This document shows, in pieces, positions 1 through 4,771 of a stretch of DNA of 5,398 nt; within the stretch, counting starts at the first letter, position 1, and every line of letters starts with the position of its first letter. Source of the DNA: Myxococcales bacterium (GTDB taxonomy: Bacteria > Myxococcota > Polyangia > Fen-1088); the NCBI GenBank assembly GCA_003159055.1, contig PMLH01000175.1, positions 1-5,398 on the forward strand. Reading direction: 5' to 3'. The notes under the pieces are model-generated. The model saw nothing but the letters and a program-made list of their open reading frames with translations, was not told where the DNA came from and ran no database searches. A program made the translations under genes and the position numbers.

Positions 1-629
1 TTGGTCAAGCACTCGTTGATGTCGACGCAATGGCCGGCACCGTCGCCGGTGTAGCCCGGAGGGCACGGTGGCGTTAGCTCGTAGACCAGGGTGCGCTCAT
101 TCTCGTCGCCTCTCTCGGGGCGAGCCTGGGCACGCAACAGATACCGACCTGGCCTAAAACCTGTCGTGTCGAAGGAGAACGTCGGTGGACCCCAGTCCCG
201 CAACATCCGCCATGGACCGCAACCGCGGTCTTCACCGGGGCCACGTTCGTCGCAGTGACCAACGCCGCCCTGATGGTGGTTTTCTTCTCCATCGCAATCG
301 CAATCGTGGCCGCCGTTGAGGCCGTGGCCGCAGTGGCCACTGCACATCGGTTCATAGAGAAAGCGATACTCGACAGTTACACAGCTCGCTTCGGCGGTGA
401 GTGAAATGGTCGCGCCCGATGGCTCCGGACTTGGCGGCGAGGCAGTCAGACTGTCATGACCACAGTGTCCATGTCCCATCGACATCTCCCCCGCCATCTC
501 AAGTGTGGACTGGTTCTTGAGGCTGGCCTCGCGCAAGCCACCGGCTTGGTCACCGGAATGGCTATTCGATTGACAGCCCCACGCGAAGCAAAAAAGTGCA
601 ATTGCAGTGAGCAGATGATGCGTCCCCAT
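1..629 (-). CDS. Secreted lipoprotein with His/Cys-rich segment and EGF-like repeat (partial, C-terminus off the left edge)
   Basis: This frame is open from an ATG at 629 to the window edge, giving 209 residues; an in-frame TGA at 648-650 closes it upstream. The ATG follows a strong GGAGGG ribosome site. The N-terminus is a lipoprotein signal: a hydrophobic run at residues 6-18, then A-W-G-C with the lipid-acceptor Cys19. Gln20 at +2 would favour the outer membrane. Residues 20-70 are polar and low-complexity and include GHGHCGH (52-58). Residues 74-188 look like a beta-sandwich (VEYRF at 86-90, TFSFDTTGF at 150-158, PGRYLLRAQAR at 160-170). It is interrupted at 96-137 by a stretch with six Cys and six His. 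From 189 comes CPPGYTGDG and then DINEC (203-207), the hallmark of calcium-binding EGF modules, so more EGF repeats probably lie beyond the edge. The lipoprotein and EGF calls rest on visible motifs; the function is unknown, perhaps cell-surface adhesion or metal binding (inference). Confidence 0.85.
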   Translation of the reverse strand, partial: MGTHHLLTAIALFCFAWGCQSNSHSGDQAGGLREASLKNQSTLEMAGEMSMGHGHCGHDSLTASPPSPEPSGATISLTAEASCVTVEYRFLYEPMCSGHCGHGLNGGHDCDCDGEENHHQGGVGHCDERGPGEDRGCGPWRMLRDWGPPTFSFDTTGFRPGRYLLRAQARPERGDENERTLVYELTPPCPPGYTGDGAGHCVDINECLT

Positions 630-632
630 GAT

Positions 633-638
633 CCCTCC
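633..638 (-). promoter_or_regulatory. Ribosome binding site of the lipoprotein gene
   Basis: On the minus strand this reads GGAGGG. The GGAGG core lies 4 nt before the ATG at 629. It is the best Shine-Dalgarno match in the window and fixes the start of the lipoprotein. Confidence 0.7.
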
Positions 639-656
639 AACGCAGACTCAACCAAG

Positions 657-686
657 GATGTAGTTGTCTCCGAATTGCTGTGTCGA
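657..686 (-). promoter_or_regulatory. Candidate sigma-70-type promoter for the lipoprotein gene
   Basis: On the minus strand TCGACA (681-686, 5 of 6 to TTGACA) is followed after 18 nt by TACATC (657-662, only 3 of 6 to TATAAT). Transcription would begin near 650, leaving a leader of about 20 nt that just contains the GGAGGG site. Spacing fits well but the -10 is poor, so this is a weak call. Confidence 0.25.
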
Positions 687-812
687 TAGCGAGCAACCTA
701 TGCCCCATCGATCCAGCGCAATCCGTACAGCGATTACACCTGCACAATCTACGACGACGAAGACGTAGTACACCGGCAGGCCAGCGCGGTCAATACCCTT
801 CGCCACCACCAG

Positions 813-826
813 TTTCGAGCTCGAAA
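813..826. repeat. Perfect 14-bp palindrome just past the kinase stop codon
   Basis: The sequence TTTCGAGCTCGAAA is fully self-complementary and begins 4 nt beyond the kinase TAG (831-833, read on the minus strand). As RNA it would give only a 5-bp stem with a 4-nt loop and no following U tract, so it is not a convincing terminator. It could be a dimer binding site or chance; a 14-bp perfect palindrome is not very improbable in 5 kb. Confidence 0.4.
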
Positions 827-830
827 TGCC

Positions 831-2246
831 CTAGCAGCCGGCGGTCGTGAAGCGGAAGCGGGCGCCGCCTTCGGGGCCACGGTCGACGGAAACCTCGCCG
901 CCATGGTCGCGCGCGATTTCCTCGACGAAGGCCAGGCCAAGCCCCGTGCCCTTTTCCCGCGTGGTGAAGAACGGCGTGAAGATCTTTTCGGCAATCTCCG
1001 CTGGCACGCCGGGGCCGCTGTCGCGAACCTCCCAAATCACGCGCTGCCCGGCTGCCAAATCCACGCGTGCGGCCAGCACGACTTGGCCGGCCGGGCCCGC
1101 CGCGGCGACGGCATTCTTCGCCAAATTGATCAGGGCACGATGCAGCTGCGAGCGGTCGGCACGCGACCGCAAGCTCGATTCACACTCGACGGTGACCGTC
1201 GTGCCCCGAGCAGGCCGGCACACCTCGGCCACTTCCGCCAGCAGCTCGCGCACCGTCACGACTTCCATCACCGGCGCTGGCCGGCGAGCAAAGTCGAGAA
1301 AGTCGGTGACCACGTTCTTGAGGTAGCCGATCTCGCGCTCAACCCGCGCGATTTCCGCCAGGCGCTCGCTCTGACCCGCCAGCCCCTCTCGCAGAAGACC
1401 GGCGTACAGCTCCAGTCCGCCGAGGGGATTGCGAACCTCGTGCGCGATTCCGGCCAGCATCATCTGCATGCGCTCGTCGCGCGCGCGCAAGGCGACGCGC
1501 ATCTCGTCCAGCCGAGAAGCGAGATAGCCAATCTCGTCGCGCGTCTCGACCGCCACGCTGCCCGTCAAATCGCCGTGGCCAATGCGCTCTGCTGCGGCCG
1601 CCAGACGTTCGAGTGGCCCGGTCATGCGACGGGACAGCCACGCTGCGAGCACGACGATGATCGCGACGCCAGCGATTCCACCCAAGAGCAGCCAGCGACG
1701 AAACGCCGCGAGGGCGTCGAGATACTGCGCGCTCGCCTCGACGACCGCGTACCCAGCCGGGGGACTTCCGATGCGAGCGTACCCACGTTTGTAGGGCAGA
1801 CCGTCGCGCCCTGTGAAAAGCGGGGAAGCCGTAGGTTGCCCAAGGCCGGCTTCTTCAATCTCCGGCGCGTCAGCGCCGAGCTCGTACGCCTTGGCCCCAA
1901 GTGCGAGCAGGTTCTCGCTGTCACCGCGAGCGCCAAGGTCGAGACCGACCAACAGAACCCGCCGCACGGCGAGACGCTCGCGCGCCTGCTCGACGCGGTG
2001 GCGAAGGTTGGCGTAGGTGTTCGAGGTCTCGTCGCCGGCGCCAATGGCGGAAAGCTGCTCGGGCAGGACCAGCATCGAAACCGAGGAAGCGGCCGTGGCC
2101 AACCTGCGGCCCAGCTCGTCTTCGAGCAGCCGCCGGGCAACCTCGTGGGCGGCGGTGCCAAACAGGGCCAACGCAAAGATCGCAGGCACGAGCATCGCCA
2201 CCAGCAATTTGGCGAGCAGCCTTCCGCGCGAAAGTCGTGCTGGCAT
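831..2246 (-). CDS. Membrane-bound sensor histidine kinase (HAMP-HisKA-HATPase)
   Basis: The product has 471 residues and is complete. It is an inner-membrane two-component sensor that should autophosphorylate on His269 and pass the phosphate to a response regulator. Order: TM1 at about 11-31; a periplasmic sensor at about 32-184 ending in SPLFTGRDGLPYKRGYARI, which resembles CACHE-like sensors (inference); TM2 at about 185-204; HAMP at about 205-257 (TGPLERL, TRDEIGYLASRLDEM); H-box IAHEVRNPLGGLELY at 267-281; N-box INLAKNA at 373-379; D-box DSGPG at 409-413; F-box IFTPFFTT at 422-429; G2-box GTGLGLAF at 433-440. All catalytic boxes look intact, and the overall style resembles NtrB/AtoS-type kinases. 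The start is placed at the ATG at 2246 because the basic stretch plus TM1 follows at once; an 80-residue upstream extension from a TTG is repeat-derived. There is no clear Shine-Dalgarno site. No response regulator is seen in the window, so it is an orphan here and its signal is unknown. Confidence 0.95.
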   Translation of the reverse strand: MPARLSRGRLLAKLLVAMLVPAIFALALFGTAAHEVARRLLEDELGRRLATAASSVSMLVLPEQLSAIGAGDETSNTYANLRHRVEQARERLAVRRVLLVGLDLGARGDSENLLALGAKAYELGADAPEIEEAGLGQPTASPLFTGRDGLPYKRGYARIGSPPAGYAVVEASAQYLDALAAFRRWLLLGGIAGVAIIVVLAAWLSRRMTGPLERLAAAAERIGHGDLTGSVAVETRDEIGYLASRLDEMRVALRARDERMQMMLAGIAHEVRNPLGGLELYAGLLREGLAGQSERLAEIARVEREIGYLKNVVTDFLDFARRPAPVMEVVTVRELLAEVAEVCRPARGTTVTVECESSLRSRADRSQLHRALINLAKNAVAAAGPAGQVVLAARVDLAAGQRVIWEVRDSGPGVPAEIAEKIFTPFFTTREKGTGLGLAFVEEIARDHGGEVSVDRGPEGGARFRFTTAGC

Positions 2247-2253
2247 GGCGGCT

Positions 2254-2259
2254 AGTGTA
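2254..2259 (-). promoter_or_regulatory. Possible -10 element of the kinase gene (leaderless transcript)
   Basis: TACACT on the minus strand ends 7 nt before the ATG at 2246. If it is a -10, transcription would begin at or next to the start codon, which would explain the lack of a Shine-Dalgarno site. No good -35 is seen at 16-18 nt spacing. Weak call. Confidence 0.2.
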
Positions 2260-2294
2260 GCGGTACCTGTCGGCGAGCGCGACTTCGGGAACCG

Positions 2295-2306
2295 GACACT
2301 CCGGGG
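2295..2306. repeat. Left copy of 12-bp direct repeat (probable target-site duplication)
   Basis: GACACTCCGGGG lies immediately left of the left inverted terminus of the element. The identical 12-mer recurs in the same orientation at 2515-2526, immediately after the right terminus. This is the layout left by transposition. Confidence 0.7.
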
Positions 2307-2514
2307 CATAGGCGTTAAGCGGGCACCTTGCGTGGATCCGGCTCGCGGGTCGCGGGACCCGTGAGCGAGAGGGTGAGCGTGTTCGTGTGCGGCACGCGGA
2401 TCGCGAACCGCGCAGGGCTCACGCACGCGCGAAACGCCCACGCGAGCCGCGACACCCGAACCGAACACGCTCACGCTCACGGACAAAGAGGACCGGTCTC
2501 CGATTAACGCCTAT
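2307..2514. mobile_element. MITE-like palindromic insertion element of about 208 bp, non-coding
   Basis: The left end reads CATAGGCGTTAA (2307-2318) and the right end TTAACGCCTATG (2504-2515), a perfect 12-bp terminal inverted repeat. With mismatches the match continues to 21 bp (18 of 21; 2307-2327 against 2495-2515). A 12-bp direct repeat flanks the ends; the final G at 2515 is shared, so the duplication is 11 or 12 bp and the element 208-209 bp. The interior codes for nothing convincing and is itself largely inverted-repeat. A short transposase-free element with TIRs and a target duplication is the definition of a MITE. An 11-12-bp duplication, together with ends that begin CAT and contain TTAA, recalls IS4-family (IS231-group) elements, but that assignment is inference. 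It sits about 60 bp upstream of the kinase start. An alternative is an intergenic repeat that spreads by another route. Confidence 0.65.
2359..2482. repeat. Nested inverted repeats inside the element (long imperfect hairpin)
   Basis: Three stems nest in register. 2359-2366 pairs with 2475-2482 (8 bp). After a 6-nt bulge on the left side, 2373-2385 (GTGAGCGTGTTCG) pairs perfectly with 2462-2474 (13 bp). Further in, 2395-2405 pairs with 2441-2451 (10 of 11), leaving a loop of about 35 nt. GTGAGCG-type units recur on both arms. A transcript in either direction would fold strongly. Confidence 0.65.
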
Positions 2515-2526
2515 GACACTCCGGGG
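2515..2526. repeat. Right copy of 12-bp direct repeat (probable target-site duplication)
   Basis: GACACTCCGGGG is identical to 2295-2306. Joining the outer flanks with one copy gives a continuous G-rich stretch running into the tract at 2527, which is a plausible empty site before insertion. Confidence 0.7.
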
Positions 2527-2568
2527 GGCCGGGGCCGGGGCCGGTGGCCGGTGGCCGGGGCCGGCTAC
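2521..2568 (+). repeat. G-rich short tandem tract (GGGGCC / GGTGGCC units)
   Basis: The plus strand carries GGGGGG, then repeated GGGGCC units, then two GGTGGCC units, then GGGGCC again. Many closely spaced runs of G could form a G-quadruplex on the plus strand, while the minus strand carries the C-rich complement. It lies between the element and the palindrome past the DUF2007 stop. Non-coding. Confidence 0.6.
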
Positions 2569-2592
2569 GGAACCGGCTCCGGATCCGGTTCC
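2569..2592 (-). repeat. Palindrome just past the DUF2007 stop, terminator-like but without a U tract
   Basis: The 8-bp arms GGAACCGG (2569-2576) and CCGGTTCC (2585-2592) are perfect complements. The 8-nt centre is itself nearly palindromic (TCCGGA), so all but one position pair. It starts 4 nt after the TAA at 2597-2599 (minus strand). A transcript leaving the DUF2007 gene would form a stable stem, but GC-rich sequence follows rather than U residues, so it is not a standard intrinsic terminator. It may slow RNA polymerase, protect the 3' end, or be a dispersed CCGG-type repeat. Confidence 0.45.
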
Positions 2593-2596
2593 GGTA

Positions 2597-3154
2597 TTAG
2601 CGTCTCGTCACGAGCCTTGCGAACAGCAAAGCCATCCACGCGCACCCGAGCACGCTGACGCCGAGGGCGATCCAGGCGCGCCTTTTGCCCCAGGCGGTCA
2701 CGTCGTCCCGCCCGAGTGCCCGCAGGGCCAAGAATAGCGAGTAGGGATGAATCAGTCCCATGAGCCAGAGGCTGACCAGGGCAACCCGCATGGCACGGTA
2801 CGCGGCGCGATCGCCGGGGCCAATGGTACCGTCGTCCTCGTCGTGCGCACCGTTGGGTCGCTTTCCCGGCACCGCCTCGGCCAAAAGCTCGGCCGCGCCC
2901 GGCTCGGCAAGGATCTGTTTCGCACGTTCGAGGTCGATCTGCCTGACCTGCACCCGAATGCCACCGATGGCGCGACTCAAATGCCAGGTCTGGTTGGCCA
3001 TGTGCTCGTCGGGGATGAAGCACTCGATGCCCTCCGCGTCGAGCCGCCCGCACAAAAGCTGGGCCGCGATCAATTGATCGCAACGGGTGAGAGTGACGAT
3101 CTCGTCGGGACGTTCAGGGTCGGTCACGCGTGGACAGTACCACGGTTGGCTCAC
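2597..3154 (-). CDS. DUF2007-domain protein with two C-terminal membrane helices
   Basis: The product has 185 residues. Residues 17-83 (IVTLTRCDQLIAAQLLCGRL, then EGIECFIPDE, then IGGIRVQVRQIDLERAKQIL) match the DUF2007 pattern, a small alpha/beta fold once described as a putative prokaryotic signal-transducing domain (family recognised from memory). An acidic, Gly-rich linker (about 97-117) follows, then hydrophobic segments at about 123-146 and 158-181, which would place the DUF2007 domain in the cytoplasm on a membrane anchor (topology inferred). The start is a GTG at 3154, directly after the TAG of the upstream gene, with GAGG 7 nt before it. A second in-frame GTG at 3127 lacks any Shine-Dalgarno site and is less likely. 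Gene abutment implies translational coupling to the polytopic membrane protein. Biochemical role unknown. Confidence 0.88.
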   Translation of the reverse strand: MSQPWYCPRVTDPERPDEIVTLTRCDQLIAAQLLCGRLDAEGIECFIPDEHMANQTWHLSRAIGGIRVQVRQIDLERAKQILAEPGAAELLAEAVPGKRPNGAHDEDDGTIGPGDRAAYRAMRVALVSLWLMGLIHPYSLFLALRALGRDDVTAWGKRRAWIALGVSVLGCAWMALLFARLVTRR

Positions 3155-4570
3155 CTAGCGTCCTCGCGCCGCCCGCCGTGCGCGCAGAAGCGCAACGACC
3201 GTCGCGACCAGGAACGCGAACACAATCCAGGTCAGCCGCAAGTAACTCGAAACCAGTCCGAACTTGTAGAAGGTTTCTTTGCAACGCACCCAAATCTCGT
3301 GCTGCGGCCAGATCGCCGGATCTCCGGCCCAAATCAGAATGAAGAGGACCAGCGAGGGGAGAACCGTCAGCCAAAGCAGCGCGCGCAACGGCCTTGGCAA
3401 TTTGTCGTACGCCAGACCAAGCGCGAAACCGAAGACTGGGAAAATGGCGCTGAGGTAGCGTGGTCCCGGACACACACCCCCGTGCCAGCCGCCAAACGAT
3501 GCGTTCATGAGAAACAGAAGCACGAAGCCGCCGAGCGCGAAGGGTACGGCGCTGCGAATCGCGGAAAGGCGGTCTCCCCACAGTCGCCGCGTCCAGACCA
3601 GCAGTGCGAAGATCGCGATGAGCACGAGCACCCAGGGCTGCGTGATCCACATTCCCCGCCCGGTTCCAAACAGCAGCGCCTTCGCGATCGGCCAACTTGG
3701 CACGAGATCAATAACACCCCAAAGCGTCCGGCCACCGTGCTCCACGAAAACCGGGTTTTGGTACTTGTTCGGCAGCGTGAACGGCCCGCCGAAGCAGTAA
3801 GCGTGGTAGCCGGCGAAGATCAGCAACGGTGCGAGTCCACCGAGACCGAAGCGCACGAGATGGCGCAGGCGGGCCGCAGATGGCCCAGAAAACGCGATCA
3901 TCAGGCCGAGCACCGGCAGAAACAGCGCCGAGCCATAGTCCGTGAGCACGTCGAGCCCGAAAAACAGGCCGGCAAGGAACATCCGGCGTTCCAGCATCGC
4001 AAGCGCAACGGCAAGCGTGAACCAGGCCGCCATTCCGTGGCCGAAGAACATGTTCATCAGCAGCGAAGCCGTGTTGCCGAAAAGCATTGCGAGCGCGGCC
4101 AGCTCGATAGCCGGCCGGCTTGCCCCGCGTTTGGCCAGCGCCTCGGCCGCCAGCAGAACCACGAGCGCAAATGGAATCGCCTGCAGCGCAATCGCGAGAT
4201 AGCTCAGGACCGCGTCGCGCGCTTCCTTGCGGCGCACGTCGCGCTCCTTGCGATCCTTGGCATGCGCGACCACCATCGCGTCAACCGGCAGGTGGAACGG
4301 CACCGCCAGCAGGGTTGGCCCGGGCGCCTTGTTCGAGTAGTAGTGCCCCCCCGGCGGACGTGCCCAGTCGCAGGTCGTGTATTCGTAGGCGTCGATAGCC
4401 AGGCTGTGATCCTCGGCGATCGCCTGCAAGGTCGCGTAACGCGCGTACGGGTTGGCGTTGTTGAGGTGGTTGTCGACCGTCACGGAAAGGATCAGGAAAA
4501 GCACGCACCAGTGCGAAACCGGGTTCGCGCGCAGCCTGGTCCATAGCGCGGCGAAGCGTCTAAGCGACAT
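3155..4570 (-). CDS. Polytopic membrane protein, GT-C glycosyltransferase-like
   Basis: The product has 471 residues and about 10-12 hydrophobic segments (about 20-33, 120-143, 155-172, 179-194, 197-227, 240-258, 310-326, 341-356, 373-388, 396-414, 444-462). The first non-membrane loop (34-84) carries acidic residues and ends in GGHYYSNKAPG (74-84). A late motif, WHGGVCPGPRYLSAIFP (362-378), also recurs in membrane proteins of this type. This architecture fits lipid-phosphate-sugar-using GT-C enzymes (PMT/ArnT-like), whose active site lies in the first large extracytoplasmic loop. Enzymatic activity is inferred only. The ATG at 4570 is chosen because GGAG stands 8 nt before it. A GTG at 4597 would add nine residues but has no ribosome site. 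The gene is first in an operon with the DUF2007 gene and divergent from the ETF-QO gene. Substrate unknown. Confidence 0.85.
   Translation of the reverse strand: MSLRRFAALWTRLRANPVSHWCVLFLILSVTVDNHLNNANPYARYATLQAIAEDHSLAIDAYEYTTCDWARPPGGHYYSNKAPGPTLLAVPFHLPVDAMVVAHAKDRKERDVRRKEARDAVLSYLAIALQAIPFALVVLLAAEALAKRGASRPAIELAALAMLFGNTASLLMNMFFGHGMAAWFTLAVALAMLERRMFLAGLFFGLDVLTDYGSALFLPVLGLMIAFSGPSAARLRHLVRFGLGGLAPLLIFAGYHAYCFGGPFTLPNKYQNPVFVEHGGRTLWGVIDLVPSWPIAKALLFGTGRGMWITQPWVLVLIAIFALLVWTRRLWGDRLSAIRSAVPFALGGFVLLFLMNASFGGWHGGVCPGPRYLSAIFPVFGFALGLAYDKLPRPLRALLWLTVLPSLVLFILIWAGDPAIWPQHEIWVRCKETFYKFGLVSSYLRLTWIVFAFLVATVVALLRARRAARGR
3162..3165 (-). promoter_or_regulatory. Ribosome binding site of the DUF2007 gene, inside the upstream gene
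   Basis: GAGG on the minus strand lies in the last codons of the membrane-protein gene, 7 nt before the GTG at 3154. It decides between the two possible GTG starts and indicates coupled translation. Confidence 0.5.
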
Positions 4571-4574
4571 GCGC

Positions 4575-4582
4575 CCTTCTCC
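4575..4582 (-). promoter_or_regulatory. Ribosome binding site of the GT-C-like gene
   Basis: GGAGAAGG on the minus strand precedes the ATG at 4570, with 8 nt after GGAG. It supports that ATG over the GTG at 4597. Confidence 0.6.
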
Positions 4583-4606
4583 GGCAAGGCAGCGCACGGC
4601 GACACA

Positions 4607-4635
4607 GGCCGCGCACTCGATGCCGGTGCGCGGCC
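4607..4635. repeat. Strong GC hairpin in the divergent intergenic region
   Basis: The arms GGCCGCGCAC (4607-4616) and GTGCGCGGCC (4626-4635) are perfect 10-bp complements around a 9-nt loop. A second short palindrome, GCCCCGGGGC, follows at 4638-4647. If the membrane-protein gene is transcribed from the AT-rich patch near 4685, both would lie in its 5' leader. They could instead be operator sites. No U tract follows in either direction. Confidence 0.5.
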
Positions 4636-4682
4636 AAGCCCCGGGGCGAATGCCATGTTCGTGCGAAGGTCACCGACTGCTC

Positions 4683-4690
4683 TATATACA
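4683..4690. promoter_or_regulatory. AT-rich promoter-like patch between divergent genes
   Basis: TATATACA is the most AT-rich stretch of the 201-bp divergent spacer. It resembles a -10 box on both strands (TATACA on plus, TATATA on minus). No convincing -35 is seen at 16-18 nt on either side. It is the best candidate site for promoters of the ETF-QO gene (rightward) and the membrane-protein operon (leftward). Confidence 0.25.
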
Positions 4691-4771
4691 TTGCTTGTCG
4701 CAGAGATACGCAGGCAAAGCCGCGCACAGGACAGGTTTTCCGCGGGACGTGCTAAAAGTCGCGAACAACCC

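Noticed and set aside
903..2255. A 450-residue open frame on the plus strand opposite the kinase
   Set aside because: The minus-strand kinase has all catalytic boxes intact; the plus-strand product shows no domain and is an antisense shadow.
2247..2486. An 80-residue N-terminal extension of the kinase from a TTG at 2486
   Set aside because: It is translated from the inverted-repeat element (giving SVSVSV-type sequence) and precedes a standard basic-plus-hydrophobic N-terminus that begins at the ATG at 2246.
2295..2526. CRISPR array
   Set aside because: There are only two copies of a 12-mer, and they flank an inverted-repeat element; there are no regularly spaced repeats and no cas genes.
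2569..2592. Intrinsic (Rho-independent) terminator for the DUF2007 gene
   Set aside because: The stem is good but is followed on the minus strand by G+C-rich sequence with no U run, so it is listed only as a terminator-like palindrome.
2387..2737. A 116-residue open frame on the plus strand through the repeats
   Set aside because: The product is Arg/Pro/Ala/Gly low-complexity encoded by the element and the G-rich tract, with no ribosome site and an overlap into the antisense of the DUF2007 gene.
2747..4546. A 599-residue open frame on the plus strand spanning the DUF2007 and GT-C-like genes
   Set aside because: It is antisense to two genes with recognisable domains, membrane helices and ribosome sites. 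Its own product is Arg/Gln/His-rich, low-complexity and resembles no family. Long antisense frames are common in G+C-rich DNA.
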